Shown piece by piece: positions 43,419 to 53,606 of a stretch of 64,000 bases of DNA (positions within the stretch are counted from its first letter, which is position 1; each line of letters opens with the position of its first letter). The stretch lies in contig JAWKLJ010000001.1 in the NCBI GenBank assembly GCA_041392805.1, positions 5,454,501-5,518,500 on the forward strand, in the 5' to 3' direction. The notes below the pieces were generated by a model. The model was not told where the DNA came from, did not search any database, and saw only the letters and a list, made by a program, of their open reading frames with translations. Source of the DNA: Saprospiraceae bacterium (lineage in GTDB: Bacteria; Bacteroidota; Bacteroidia; Chitinophagales; Saprospiraceae). The position numbers were made by a program, and so were the translations under genes.

Positions 43419-44861
43419 ATGAGAAAAGAAACGACACCCTATTTAGTGCTTGGCGCAGGTCCTGCGGGCTTATCGGCTGCTTATGAATTAGCGAAGGCAG
43501 GCCAAAAAGTGATGATTATTGATAAGAACAAAGTTTGTGGCGGGTTAATGCGAAATGTCAATAGAGGGGATTATAGCGTTGATTTCGGGAGGAAAGAATT
43601 GTATTCTCGGATTGAAGAGGTAAATGACTTGTGGTCGAATTTACTTGGGACAGCCTATAAGGCGTACGATTACCGGATTGGCATACTATATCACGGGCAT
43701 GTATTTGAAAAAACCTCCTCTTATAAAGGGATTCGAAGGGGAATGCCATGGGGGCTCTTTTTTAGTTGCGGGGTAGATTATTTATTTTCTGCTATTAATC
43801 CCGTTAAACCTCGAACTTACCAGGCATTTATGTACAAAACCAGGGGGCGCAAATTTAGTCAGATCTTTGTAAAGTATTTTTCTGAAAAATTCAACCGTTA
43901 TGATTGGAAAAACATGGCTGTTCCAACTACCTCTGGTGAGGGAGAAAAAAGAATTTCAAAAGTAGGAGACTTCCTCAAAAGATCCTTAAAAGATTCGACA
44001 GACGCCCAAAAGGACCAAGAGGTTTGGCGACACCCGGATAAAGGTGCTGGCCAAATTACAGACCTGCTTGAACAATTTATTAGGGAAAAGGGTGCCGAAT
44101 TTGTTTTAGGGGCGAACATCAAAGAAATTAGAACAGAAAAAAATAGGGTGACGGCTGTCGTCATAGAGAAAGAAGGGGAGATGATAGAAATAATACCACA
44201 GCAAGTCATTTCTACCCTTCCTTTAGAGGTAACCGCCCAATTAATGGGCTTGTCGACGATCAAAGAAGCTACGAATAGTGTGTCTTTTTCCCGAGGAACC
44301 ATTCTCGTTTATTTATTTCTGGATGAAGCGCCACGTTTTCCGCACACCTGGCTGAATGTTGCCAGTCCTGAACTTAGGATTGGGCGTATTACCAATTATG
44401 CGAATATGGGTGGAAGCATGGTTCCTAAAGGGAAAACTTGTTTGTGCATTGAGTTTTTCTGCATGAGCAATGATGCGCTTTTTCAACAGGAAACGGAGGA
44501 AATAAAAGACCTGGCCATTGAAGAAGCTATGACTGGCAAGCTTTTCGATCCTAATAAAATTGCAGATTATATGGTCATGAAATTCCCGCATGCAGATGCA
44601 GCAGTAGACTGGGAAGATTACCTGAAAGACCCGCTCCGAAATGAACTCTTTAATAAAATTAAGGTCTTTGAAAACTTGTTAAACGCCAGTCGTCCCGGTA
44701 CGGACCGTGCTACGCATGCAGGGCTAGTTGCTGGCAGGTGCTCCATGTCTACCAACAAGGATCAGTTTGAGCGACTGACAGATCCTCGTAAGGCGGAGCC
44801 TTGGTTGGACGAAGCAGCGATAGATATTTCATCCATTTCTCTTCAAAGCAACTATTTTTGA
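43419..44861 (+). CDS. FAD-dependent oxidoreductase (amine oxidase/protoporphyrinogen-oxidase-like)
   Basis: 480 residues. An N-terminal dinucleotide-binding motif, LVLGAGPAGLSAAYELAKAG, ends with the acidic residue of IIDKNKVCGG. The overall layout resembles the flavin amine oxidase/UDP-galactopyranose mutase group: the flavin-contacting GRKELYSRI region, the central IISTLPLEVTAQLM strand and the C-terminal LVAGRCSMSTNKDQ. No membrane segment is seen. An AAAGGA lies about 6 bases before the ATG. The substrate is not identifiable; protoporphyrinogen oxidase activity is doubtful without the usual family features. Confidence 0.75.
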   Translation: MRKETTPYLVLGAGPAGLSAAYELAKAGQKVMIIDKNKVCGGLMRNVNRGDYSVDFGRKELYSRIEEVNDLWSNLLGTAYKAYDYRIGILYHGHVFEKTSSYKGIRRGMPWGLFFSCGVDYLFSAINPVKPRTYQAFMYKTRGRKFSQIFVKYFSEKFNRYDWKNMAVPTTSGEGEKRISKVGDFLKRSLKDSTDAQKDQEVWRHPDKGAGQITDLLEQFIREKGAEFVLGANIKEIRTEKNRVTAVVIEKEGEMIEIIPQQVISTLPLEVTAQLMGLSTIKEATNSVSFSRGTILVYLFLDEAPRFPHTWLNVASPELRIGRITNYANMGGSMVPKGKTCLCIEFFCMSNDALFQQETEEIKDLAIEEAMTGKLFDPNKIADYMVMKFPHADAAVDWEDYLKDPLRNELFNKIKVFENLLNASRPGTDRATHAGLVAGRCSMSTNKDQFERLTDPRKAEPWLDEAAIDISSISLQSNYF

Positions 44862-44915
44862 TTTCGGGCCTCTTTAAAGGAGACAATTTTTGTTTCCATT
44901 ATAAAAACCCGACCC

Positions 44916-47312
44916 ATGCTTCGAAATTACCTAAATGTTGCACTTCGTAACCTATGGAAAAATAAGACCTACACATTTATCAATATTTTTGGACTGGCTG
45001 TAGGGATGGCTATTTGCCTGCTGGTTTTTTTATTCGTTAATAACGAAAAAAGTTTTGACCAATGGCATGAAAGGGCGAACCAGATTTACCGCCTAAATGA
45101 AGTGCAGCAATTTGGAGAAAGTAGCACCCAAAAAGTGGCGCTATCCATGCCATTAATGGGAGAAACCCTACAAGCAGAATTTCCTGAAATTGTCAATTTT
45201 ACTCGTTTTTATGGGCAGGGTAGGGAATTGCATCGGGTCGGAGAACAAGAAATGTTTATTGACAAAACTGTAGCGGTTGATTCTACTTTTCTACAATTAT
45301 TCAATTTTAAATTGAAAGAAGGCGACCCTCAAAGGGCGCTGGTAGAACCTTTTAGTATGGTATTGACCGAAAAGGTGGCGCGCAATTTTTTCGGAGATGC
45401 TAATCCTATCGGCAAAGTGCTAAGCGATGAAGGCCAACACGCCCTAAAGATAACCGGGGTCATGGAGGATGTCCCTAAAAACTCACACCTTCAGTTTGAT
45501 GCCTTAGTCTCTATCAGTTCTATTACTAGTGATACTACGAATACCAGGATGCGCCGCTGGGGCAGTAATTTCCTGACGACCTATCTGGTCCTGCAACCTG
45601 GGACAGATGTCAAACAACTGGAGGCGAAATTTCCGGACTACTTGGTGCGTCATATGGACGAAGACGTCCTAGATTATTTGCAACTGTTTTTGCAGCCACT
45701 GACCGAGGTGCACCTTGGGTCAACGGATATCACCCATGATTATCACAACTATCGAAAGTACGATAAAGGGTATGTTTCTCTTTTTGTGATGTTGGGCCTT
45801 TTTGTGCTTTTTATTGCCAGTATCAACTTCATGAATTTGTCTACGGCCAGGTCGATGCAACGCGCAAAGGAAGTCGGGGTCCGAAAGACAATTGGCGCCC
45901 AGCGAAAGCAATTGATTAGCCAATTTTTGGCCGAGTCTACCCTTCTGGCATTTATAGCGATGTTGATTGCCGTTTTCTTAGCGGAGGCCCTGGTTGGAAC
46001 CTTGAACCTGGTAGCCAATAGAGAACTGACCCTTGCCCTTTGGCAGCGGCCAGGATGGATTTTAGGTGTTTTGGGCATTGGGATATTTGTCGGGATATTT
46101 TCGGGGATTTATCCGGCGCTGGTATTGTCCGGTTTTCGGCCTTTGCAAGCCATTGGTAAACAAAAAGAACGGAGAACAGGTGGGAAGATAAACCTTCGAT
46201 CAGCCCTCGTCGTTGTACAATTTGCAATCGCTATAGGGCTCATTATCGGGACGGTAGTGGTCAGCCAACAGCATCAATATATGCGAAACCTCGACCCGGG
46301 TTTTGACAAGGAGCAGACCCTGCTTATAGGAATGAACCGAGAAATTAATGATAAGTATGAGTTAATTAAAGCAGAATTCCTCAATAGCCCAAATGTGCTG
46401 GACGTTACCGCGTCTGGCCAACGATTGGGGAATAACTTGCATCAAGCAGGCCTTAGTTATGAATCTGATCAAGGTATAGAAAGTGGGTCTTCTTCTTTTC
46501 TTAATGTCGATTATAATTACCTTTCTTTTTACGGGCTGGAATTATTGGATGGCCGAGAATTTTCTAAGGAGCAAGGGACCGATATGGGGAATGCCTATAT
46601 CGTGAATGAAACCTTGGCTAAGGAGTTGGGATGGGAGAACCCTGTGGGTAAAAAAATGAAAATAGGAGGGCCAGATGGTCAAATGGGGCAGGTGATTGGG
46701 GTGGTGAAGGATTTTAACTACAACTCACTTCATCATAAGATCGAACCGCTATTTATTTTACTGCAAGACTGGCGTCATGATGAAATTTCTGTACGGATTA
46801 AAGGTGGAGAAATTGCGAATACCATACAAGGACTTGAAGCAAAATGGAAATCGCTTATTAGCAATCGCCCTTTTGAATACAGCTTTTTGGATGAGCATTT
46901 TGCTAACCTATACGAATCAGAGATGCAGGTTAGTCAGGTCGTTACTATTTTGGCTTCCCTAGCCATCTTTATTGCCTGTTTAGGCTTATTTGGCCTGGCT
47001 ACGATTATCACCGAACAGCGCACCAAGGAAATTGGTGTACGTAAAATATTGGGCGCCTCGGTTGGCGAATTGGTCTTACTTTTGTCCAAAGACTTCACAC
47101 GACTGGTTGTTGTTGCTTTTCTGTTGACGGTGCCGATGGCCTGGTGGTTTTTACAGGACTGGCTAGCAGACTTTGCCTATCGTATTCACATACAGTGGTG
47201 GGTATTTGCTTTGGCAGGGCTGGCTGCCCTTTTGATCGCCTGGTTGACCATTAGCTTCAAATCCATTTATGCGGCAAAGGCTAATCCTGTAGAGGCCTTG
47301 CGGTGCGAGTGA
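44916..47312 (+). CDS. MacB/FtsX-type ABC transporter permease
   Basis: 798 residues, same family as the product of 40004-42628 but without the prefix domain. It begins MLRNYLNVALRNLWKNKTYTFINIFG, then a helix, a MacB periplasmic domain, and FtsX helices with ARSMQRAKEVGVRKTIGAQ. A second periplasmic domain is followed by TEQRTKEIGVRKILGAS and the last helices. No partner ATPase is adjacent. Many genomes of this group carry many such orphan permeases, so the transported substrate cannot be guessed. It follows the FAD oxidoreductase by 54 bp and may share its transcript. Confidence 0.9.
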   Translation: MLRNYLNVALRNLWKNKTYTFINIFGLAVGMAICLLVFLFVNNEKSFDQWHERANQIYRLNEVQQFGESSTQKVALSMPLMGETLQAEFPEIVNFTRFYGQGRELHRVGEQEMFIDKTVAVDSTFLQLFNFKLKEGDPQRALVEPFSMVLTEKVARNFFGDANPIGKVLSDEGQHALKITGVMEDVPKNSHLQFDALVSISSITSDTTNTRMRRWGSNFLTTYLVLQPGTDVKQLEAKFPDYLVRHMDEDVLDYLQLFLQPLTEVHLGSTDITHDYHNYRKYDKGYVSLFVMLGLFVLFIASINFMNLSTARSMQRAKEVGVRKTIGAQRKQLISQFLAESTLLAFIAMLIAVFLAEALVGTLNLVANRELTLALWQRPGWILGVLGIGIFVGIFSGIYPALVLSGFRPLQAIGKQKERRTGGKINLRSALVVVQFAIAIGLIIGTVVVSQQHQYMRNLDPGFDKEQTLLIGMNREINDKYELIKAEFLNSPNVLDVTASGQRLGNNLHQAGLSYESDQGIESGSSSFLNVDYNYLSFYGLELLDGREFSKEQGTDMGNAYIVNETLAKELGWENPVGKKMKIGGPDGQMGQVIGVVKDFNYNSLHHKIEPLFILLQDWRHDEISVRIKGGEIANTIQGLEAKWKSLISNRPFEYSFLDEHFANLYESEMQVSQVVTILASLAIFIACLGLFGLATIITEQRTKEIGVRKILGASVGELVLLLSKDFTRLVVVAFLLTVPMAWWFLQDWLADFAYRIHIQWWVFALAGLAALLIAWLTISFKSIYAAKANPVEALRCE

Positions 47313-47317
47313 TGGAT

Positions 47318-48415
47318 TCACCGCCTTAAAATGCTTTCTAAATGGTCAGCCAGCCCTACTTCTTTGGCCTTTTGCTTAAGTCTGGTTTTGAAATCATCTG
47401 TTGAAGCGGATCGTGGACCCAAAGATCGGGTATCTTCATCCACGGCTTCTTCTTCCTTTAATTCTGTCTTGATGAGCTGCATCAGTTGAGCGTCTTTGTC
47501 TTTCCACTCGGGCTGTTCAATCAACTTTTGTTTTTCTAGTATTTGTTCGCGAAGATAATCTTCAAGGCCTCTATTTTCCATGTCTTTCTTGATGGAAAGG
47601 GTCAACTCATCGTAGGTTTTTTGGGAGGGTACCTGGTCTATGTTTTTGGTAACCACTTCTAGCATCGACTTATAGCGCCGCTTCCAGATCCATTGGGCAA
47701 CTAAAATTCCGATGAGCACCACCGCTGCTGATCCTATCAGTAGGTACCTGATTATGCTTCTGGATGTATCCTCCGCTTGTTGGATAACGCCACCAGTGCT
47801 GATACTGAGCGAATCCAGCAAGGGGATCAGGTGTATTTTGGAATTGATAGCCAACGAAAGCATCGCTGCCTGAATGATTGAATCTAACTCGTGGCTAATA
47901 CTAGGACGGATTTGTCTAAGCCGCCCGGCCATGGCGTCTCCTGATAAATCATTGAGTAGGTCATTTGTCAATAACCTTAACTCTACCCCAATAATATCCC
48001 TGGACAAGTGTTGCAGGTAGCCTTCCAAATCCTCATTCAGCAGTTCGGCTTTTATACTGCGGAGGCTACTATCCAGTTTGGCAGTCAATTGGTCAGTACG
48101 GGCATTGATCCAGTCTTTGGTATAATCTCCCATCACATTGGCCGTCAGCCTTTTCGTCATTTCATCCAATGAATCGCTAGTCATCGCCAACAGCGAGTCA
48201 ATGGTGGATCGGAGGCGGTACTGCGTACTATCACTCAGCAACTCCTGCAAGGCGCCACGGGCAATCGCCTGAGCTGTTTTTTCAAAAAAGGCATCATCAA
48301 AGGTTTGTGCGGCGCCATCGGCAAGCCGTTCGCCATAGGAGCGAAAACAATTGCTGAGACCAATTAGCAGTAAACCCAAAAGACTGAACCTGATGAAAAG
48401 TTGGAATGCTTTCAT
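47318..48415 (-). CDS. Membrane-anchored protein with lipobox-like start, unknown function
   Basis: 365 residues. The start MKAFQLFIRFSLLGLLLIGLSNC looks like a lipoprotein signal (LSNC). It is followed by about 210 mainly helical residues rich in L/D/S, then a membrane segment (IIRYLLIGSAAVVLIGILVAQWIW, about 237-260) and a charged cytosolic tail (KTRLKQKAKEVGLADHLESIL). If lipidated and also spanning the membrane, the N-terminal half is periplasmic and the tail cytosolic. I do not recognise the family. It is convergent with the permease, six bases apart. A start at 48442 adds nine residues. Confidence 0.68.
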   Translation of the reverse strand: MKAFQLFIRFSLLGLLLIGLSNCFRSYGERLADGAAQTFDDAFFEKTAQAIARGALQELLSDSTQYRLRSTIDSLLAMTSDSLDEMTKRLTANVMGDYTKDWINARTDQLTAKLDSSLRSIKAELLNEDLEGYLQHLSRDIIGVELRLLTNDLLNDLSGDAMAGRLRQIRPSISHELDSIIQAAMLSLAINSKIHLIPLLDSLSISTGGVIQQAEDTSRSIIRYLLIGSAAVVLIGILVAQWIWKRRYKSMLEVVTKNIDQVPSQKTYDELTLSIKKDMENRGLEDYLREQILEKQKLIEQPEWKDKDAQLMQLIKTELKEEEAVDEDTRSLGPRSASTDDFKTRLKQKAKEVGLADHLESILRR

Positions 48416-48484
48416 AGCTATAATATGGGTTTTCGCGTTCATTACCCTTCAAGGTAGTGCTAATCCATTCGCTTTACAAGGTAC

Positions 48485-49885
48485 TTAGTGCACAATTACA
48501 ATCTTTTGACTTTCCAATAGTTTCTTTTTAGCGAAAAGCTTACACAAATAAGTGCCTGACTTGAGATGAGAAACATCGACGGCTTTACCTACAATTGATT
48601 GTCGAGGAATCACAAGTTTGCCATCCATACTATAAAGGGCAAATTGGGGAGCGACCACATCAGGCGGAAAACTAAAATGAAGCATACTATCGGCCGGATT
48701 TGGGGCTATTTTTACCACGGCATGTTGTGGCTCCTCGGTAGCGGTTGGGAGCGTATTGGCGAATAACCATTGATAAGCAGCTGGAAATTCCCTGGCCCAG
48801 TACCATTCACTATGTTGACCATCTGCATGTGTGGTGCGCAATAATTCGGATTCCTCAAAGCCAACAGACCGCAAAGTGTTGTACATCCTGTTCAGGTCAG
48901 GTACCATGCTGGCACTTTCGTTTTCTCCAGCCAGAAAGTAAATACGCATCTCATGTTGCTTGCCTAGCTCATTTACCTGCGAATAGGCAAACTCCGAAAA
49001 CCAAAAAGAGGGAGAAAAAATCCCTGCTTTACTAAATACATCCTGGTGTTCGATGGCTGCATACATAGAGATTAAGCCACCCAATGAAGATCCCATGATA
49101 CCCGTGTATTCCCTTTGTGGCCTGGTACGAAAGGTTGAGTCGATATGAGGTTTTAGCGTTTCCACGATAAAGTCGACATAGGCGGCCCCTGCTCCGCCAC
49201 CATAGGATGGATTGGGCCAAGGGGTGTACTCATCCAGTCGGCTGGCACCGCCATTGTCGATTCCAATGACAATAATGCCTTGGTCTCCCTGGCTAAAAAG
49301 CTGATTTAAGGCTTCATCTACTTGCCATTCCCCACTAAAACTGGTGTTGGCATCAAATAGGTTTTGGCCATCCTGCATGTATAATACGGGGTAATATTTA
49401 CCAGAAGTGGCATAATCGGGCGGTAGATATATCCAAATGCGTCGACTCCGATTCAATTGAGGGATGGGAAAATTGTCGGACAAGATAAAAACATTAGCAG
49501 CGGCTGTCCCTCCGCCATTGCTACTGCCTTCCCAGCTTAGAATGGGCAGTGCTACGGTCTGTTCGCCGCCATTATATTGGACCTCATGATCAGCTTGAAA
49601 ACCACCATTGGCATTGCCTTCGACGGTTTCCCAACTGCCCCGTGTGAATTTAAATTTGACAAGACCTGCCGCAGGAGTCAAAACGATTTGGTAGGTGCCA
49701 TCACCATTATCCGCGAGGATATAATCGGTATTGTCTGCCGCCCAGTTATTAAAGGTACCTGCCACATAGATCGATGCGTTTGCAGGTGTATTAGCGGGAA
49801 TAGCGGTAACTTTAATGGTTAATTGGGCGAGAAGGGACAGGCCGAGGCACAGTCCCAACATCAATAGGGAAATCCTTTTTTTCAT
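48485..49885 (-). CDS. Secreted esterase with CBM-like domain and T9SS sorting signal
   Basis: 466 residues. A signal peptide (MKKRISLLMLGLCLGLSLLAQ) leads to an E-set/CBM20-or-48-like domain (about 22-115; IYVAGTFNNWAADN). An Esterase-D-like alpha/beta hydrolase follows (about 125-375) with MGSSLGGLISMY carrying the nucleophile Ser, and a likely His in HADGQHSEWYW. The C-terminus (KIAPNPADSMLHFS to LFAKKKLLESQKIVIVH) is a type A T9SS sorting domain, so the protein should cross the outer membrane. The family acts on acetyl or feruloyl esters of polysaccharides and on siderophore esters; the substrate here is unknown. Confidence 0.88.
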   Translation of the reverse strand: MKKRISLLMLGLCLGLSLLAQLTIKVTAIPANTPANASIYVAGTFNNWAADNTDYILADNGDGTYQIVLTPAAGLVKFKFTRGSWETVEGNANGGFQADHEVQYNGGEQTVALPILSWEGSSNGGGTAAANVFILSDNFPIPQLNRSRRIWIYLPPDYATSGKYYPVLYMQDGQNLFDANTSFSGEWQVDEALNQLFSQGDQGIIVIGIDNGGASRLDEYTPWPNPSYGGGAGAAYVDFIVETLKPHIDSTFRTRPQREYTGIMGSSLGGLISMYAAIEHQDVFSKAGIFSPSFWFSEFAYSQVNELGKQHEMRIYFLAGENESASMVPDLNRMYNTLRSVGFEESELLRTTHADGQHSEWYWAREFPAAYQWLFANTLPTATEEPQHAVVKIAPNPADSMLHFSFPPDVVAPQFALYSMDGKLVIPRQSIVGKAVDVSHLKSGTYLCKLFAKKKLLESQKIVIVH

Positions 49886-50008
49886 GTTTCTTTTGATTAA
49901 TTGGACCGCAAAGCAAAGAAAATTTATTGGGCTTATTGATGAAGACTGTACTTTTATTTCTTAATATTGAGGAATAAATACAATCCATTCTTTACCAAAA
50001 TTATCATG

Positions 50009-50386
50009 ATGAAAACGCTTAAACCTTTTCTTTTCTTTTCCTGTCTTTGTCTTTCTTTTGCCATTCAGGCACAATCCGTTGTCGGAAAATGGAAAATGAC
50101 CATCCCTACTGACCAAGGTACAATGGATATTTTGCTAGACATCAAAGCAGACAACACCTATTCGGTAGATTTAGGTAATGATGGCGCCATTGATGTTAAT
50201 GGAAAATATGTGATAGATAGCGACCAAATTTCTATTACAGATTCGGATGGCCCAGCGTCTTGCCCTGGCAACACAGGGGTGTACAAATTTACGGTCAGTG
50301 CCACTGACTTTATGATGAGCCTCGTCTCCGATCCATGTGAAGGACGCGGAGGCCCCGAAGGCAAAATGGCCTTTAAGAAAGCATAG
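50009..50386 (+). CDS. Small secreted lipocalin-like protein
   Basis: 125 residues with signal peptide MKTLKPFLFFSCLCLSFAIQAQ. The rest reads VVGKWKMTIPTDQGTMDILL and DVNGKYVIDSDQISITDSDG, a short beta-barrel pattern like lipocalin-like DUF proteins of Bacteroidota. Two Cys (in PASCPGN and SDPCEGR) could form a disulfide. ATG 50009 or 50006 both fit. It stands alone and ends before a clear terminator. Confidence 0.72.
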   Translation: MKTLKPFLFFSCLCLSFAIQAQSVVGKWKMTIPTDQGTMDILLDIKADNTYSVDLGNDGAIDVNGKYVIDSDQISITDSDGPASCPGNTGVYKFTVSATDFMMSLVSDPCEGRGGPEGKMAFKKA

Positions 50387-50447
50387 ACTGTGCGTTGCAG
50401 GTGAAAAATATAAAAATATCTGCAAGAAAATAAGTCGAATTTCCAAT

Positions 50448-50486
50448 AAAAAAGGGTTCTCATTCCAAGGATGAGGGCCCTTTTTT
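50448..50486 (+). terminator. Intrinsic terminator
   Basis: Stem aaaaaagggttctcat / atgagggccctttttt with the loop around tccaagg and a T-run on the right. It lies 62 bp after the stop at 50386. Confidence 0.75.
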
Positions 50487-50572
50487 ACATTTTAATGTCA
50501 ACAAAAAGTTAATGGGGTCAATTAAGCGTTAATTAGAAGGTATATCAATACAAAATCATTTAAATTGAGCAG

Positions 50573-51859
50573 GTGAATAAAAGGTTGGTGATTGCATTAG
50601 TAGCTATATCCCTTTTGGGTTTGGTGTTGGTACAATATCAATTGTTACGGACCGGTCTGTTATTGGAGAAAGGGAAATTTGACCAAAACATGAGGGGCAT
50701 CTTAGCCGATTTGAACTTGACCATCAATCAATCGAAGGATATGCAGTTGATGTTGCAAAGGCTTCATCAAAAAAAAGAACAGCCATTGGCTAGTCCCGAA
50801 TGGCTTGTGCCAAAAAGCCTGTCGGATTCGATTCGCCATGTTTTGGATGCAGCATTGCTTCGACGAGGTATCTTATTGAAGTATGAGTTTGCTTTAATTG
50901 AGCCACAATCACAAGATACCTTACTGCTCACTGCTGCTTTTCAAAAAGAGAATTACCGCTACGAGGAATTTACCCGCCCTTTGGTGGGCCAGTTAAGCAA
51001 TTTCTGCTTTTGTCAGCCCTTTTTGCATGTGCATGTGGATCACCTATTTAATTTTTTGCTAGGTCAATTGGCCTTTTTAATTATTCCTTCTGTATTGTTT
51101 TTATTGTTGCTTGTATTTTGTTTGGGATGGTTAATCCGAACACTAAATCGGCAACGCCAGTTGGATCAGGTCAAAAACGATTTTATCAATAACCTCACGC
51201 ACGAATTGAAAACACCGGTATTTTCCATTTCGCTATTGATAAAAATGCTTCGGCAGCGCATCGGAACTGAAAATGAAAAGGCAAAATCCTACCTGGAACT
51301 TATGGAGCAGGAAAATGAACAAGTGAAGGGGCATATTGAAAAGGTATTGGAACTGGCCTCTTTAGACAGTGGGCACTATGTCCTAGATCAACATCCGCAA
51401 AGTGTGCACGATATCGTAGCGGAAATAGCCAAGCGTTACCAACTCAAAGTGGAGGCACAAGGCGGAAATATGACGCTCCAGCTATTCGCCCAACAAGACA
51501 GGGCCAAGGTGGACAAGATGCATTTGGAAAACGCTATTCAGAACATTTTGGAAAATGCGCTCAAATACAACCTTGGCCAGGTTCAAATCCTCTTTTCTAC
51601 AAGCAACATCAGAGAAGGCATTCAATTAGCGGTAAAGGACAATGGCATGGGCATTGCACCGGAATACCAGCAGAAAGTGTTTGAAAAATTTTATCGCGTT
51701 CCCACTGGAAACCTGCATAATATTAAGGGTTTTGGCCTGGGATTGAGTTATGTCAAACAAATCGTAAGGGCCCACGGTGGCGAACTAAGTTTGGAAAGTA
51801 AGGTAGGAAAGGGGAGCACCTTTATGATTTGGCTCCCGCTAATGCAAACAAGTTCTTAG
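50573..51859 (+). CDS. Membrane sensor histidine kinase
   Basis: 428 residues. A first membrane helix (about 5-22) and a second (about 165-188, LIIPSVLFLLLLVFCLGWLI) enclose a periplasmic sensor of about 140 residues. The kinase core has NLTHELKTPVFSIS (phosphorylated His), the N box ILENALKYN, G1 KDNGMGIAP and G2 GFGLGLSYVK. The start is GTG at 50573, directly before NKRLVIALVAI. Its partner regulator begins 25 bp after its stop. Two Cys in FCFCQPF lie beside the second helix and could sense redox or metal. The signal is unknown. Confidence 0.9.
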   Translation: MNKRLVIALVAISLLGLVLVQYQLLRTGLLLEKGKFDQNMRGILADLNLTINQSKDMQLMLQRLHQKKEQPLASPEWLVPKSLSDSIRHVLDAALLRRGILLKYEFALIEPQSQDTLLLTAAFQKENYRYEEFTRPLVGQLSNFCFCQPFLHVHVDHLFNFLLGQLAFLIIPSVLFLLLLVFCLGWLIRTLNRQRQLDQVKNDFINNLTHELKTPVFSISLLIKMLRQRIGTENEKAKSYLELMEQENEQVKGHIEKVLELASLDSGHYVLDQHPQSVHDIVAEIAKRYQLKVEAQGGNMTLQLFAQQDRAKVDKMHLENAIQNILENALKYNLGQVQILFSTSNIREGIQLAVKDNGMGIAPEYQQKVFEKFYRVPTGNLHNIKGFGLGLSYVKQIVRAHGGELSLESKVGKGSTFMIWLPLMQTSS

Positions 51860-51884
51860 GAAACTATTACATAAGATTATCAAA

Positions 51885-52580
51885 ATGCGAAGACCCCATC
51901 TATTATTGGTAGAAGATAATGAAACCCTGGGCTATGTCCTCAAAGAGTACCTCGAAATGAAGGGTTACCAGCTCACCTTGGCTAAGGATGGCCGCCAGGG
52001 CTTATTGTTCTTTAAGAAAGAAGCTTACGATTTGTGTATCCTGGATATTATGATGCCTGAAATGGATGGCTTCACCCTGGCGGAAGAACTTCGGCACCTG
52101 GACCCCCGCGTCCCCCTGATTTTCCTTAGTGCGAAGTCGCTCAAGGTAGACAAGCTCAAGGGCTTCAATCTAGGAGCAGATGATTATATTGTCAAACCCG
52201 TGGAGGAGGAAGAACTCGTAGCGAGGATTAAAGCTGTCTTAAAACGATCAGTGGTATCGGCAGACCAGCCCATTCTATACCAAATAGGCGTCTATCAATT
52301 CGATTATTCCAATCAAAAACTGATTTACCAGGGCATGGAACAACAATTGACGGAACGTGAGGCACAATTGTTGCGACTGCTTTGCCAAAACAAAGGCCGA
52401 CTGTTGGCTAGGCGGCATGTACTCAAAGATATATGGAACAATAATGATTATTTTACCCGACGCAGTATGGATGTGTTCATTTCTCGCTTGCGAAAATACC
52501 TGGAGAAAGACGACAAGATAAAAATCACGAATGTATATGGCAGCGGTTTTATCCTTACGGATGAGCTGGTTTCAAGTTAA
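51885..52580 (+). CDS. OmpR-family response regulator
   Basis: 231 residues. The receiver has D54 (CILDIMMPEMDG), VEDN acidic residues, Ser in FLSAKS and Lys in IVKPV. The C-terminal winged helix (about 135-228) has LTEREAQLLRLLCQNKGRLLARR and VYGSGFIL. It is the partner of the kinase encoded 25 bp upstream and resembles RprY-type regulators of Bacteroidota. Phosphorylation residues are complete, in contrast to the regulator at 20128. Confidence 0.92.
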   Translation: MRRPHLLLVEDNETLGYVLKEYLEMKGYQLTLAKDGRQGLLFFKKEAYDLCILDIMMPEMDGFTLAEELRHLDPRVPLIFLSAKSLKVDKLKGFNLGADDYIVKPVEEEELVARIKAVLKRSVVSADQPILYQIGVYQFDYSNQKLIYQGMEQQLTEREAQLLRLLCQNKGRLLARRHVLKDIWNNNDYFTRRSMDVFISRLRKYLEKDDKIKITNVYGSGFILTDELVSS

Positions 52581-52715
52581 ATCAGCATTAAATTTTTAGG
52601 GACTGATGAAAGTCATTGTGAACTACCGCTTATTTTTCTTATAATTGGTGCTGCTCTAACCATTTTTCAAACGCAATAACAGGCCAGCAGGTATAATTCA
52701 GATCAAATAGCCATT

Positions 52716-53555
52716 ATGAAAAAGATATTGTTTCCTACCGACCTTTCTGATGCAGCCAATCATGCCTTTATTTACGCTTTACACTTGGCGAACAAGTGGG
52801 GTGCCAGTATTACTACCTTGCATGTTTACCAGGAGATGCAAGTTGGTGATGTCCATTTGCCCGGCAGTCTGTACGACTTTTACCAGTCAATGGATTTATA
52901 TTCATTTGAAAACTATAGAGACACCATCCCTACTTTAGTTACCTTGGCAGAAGAGAACAACTTTGGGCACATCGAAATCCGACATATGCTGGAAGAAGGG
53001 GAAGTTGTACGAAATATCCTGGCCGCAGCCAAAAAAGAGGAAGCTGATATCATTGTCCTGGGAACGACCGGGGCAAGGGGGCTCAAAGGGCTGTTTTTGG
53101 GTAGTGTTGCTGGGGAAGTGTTAGAAAATGCGAAATGCCCTGTACTAGCCGTCCCTGCAAAAACGAAGTTTGATGGTGCGATAGACCACATAGGCTTTTC
53201 TACCAGGTATGAAGAAGAAGAAATCGCCGCGCTCAAAGATTTAATGGAACTTTTTAGCGACTTTGATCCGGTGATACACTGTCTTAATGTTGATTTGGCA
53301 CATACCGAGTCTATTACACATCGAATGGAAAAATTCAGAACAGCGGTAGGTGAAACGGCACTTATGATTCATTTTAATGTGCTGGAAGGAACGGATATGC
53401 AGAAGGCGCTAACGGACTATATGGAGGCGGAGCGTATTGATATTATTGCTATGGTGACACATAAGCGGAGTTTTATCCAGGAACTTTTTAATTATAGCAA
53501 GACTAAAGCAATGGCTTATCATTCCAATACGCCGGTTTTAGCTTTGCATTATTAG
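52716..53555 (+). CDS. Tandem universal stress protein
   Basis: 279 residues with two UspA-type domains. The first (1-150) has ILFPTDLSDAANHAFIYAL and the nucleotide-binding GTTGARGLKGLFLGSVAGEVL. The second (about 158-279) is degenerate, ending in a poorly conserved MVTHKRSFIQELFNYSKTKAMAYHS. A response to starvation, redox or energy stress is family knowledge. It stands alone downstream of a two-component pair, and a link to that pair is not shown. Confidence 0.9.
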   Translation: MKKILFPTDLSDAANHAFIYALHLANKWGASITTLHVYQEMQVGDVHLPGSLYDFYQSMDLYSFENYRDTIPTLVTLAEENNFGHIEIRHMLEEGEVVRNILAAAKKEEADIIVLGTTGARGLKGLFLGSVAGEVLENAKCPVLAVPAKTKFDGAIDHIGFSTRYEEEEIAALKDLMELFSDFDPVIHCLNVDLAHTESITHRMEKFRTAVGETALMIHFNVLEGTDMQKALTDYMEAERIDIIAMVTHKRSFIQELFNYSKTKAMAYHSNTPVLALHY

Positions 53556-53606
53556 GTTTATACTTTCCTTAACAATATTTGTGAATTTCTTCACATTAAT
53601 CTGAAC

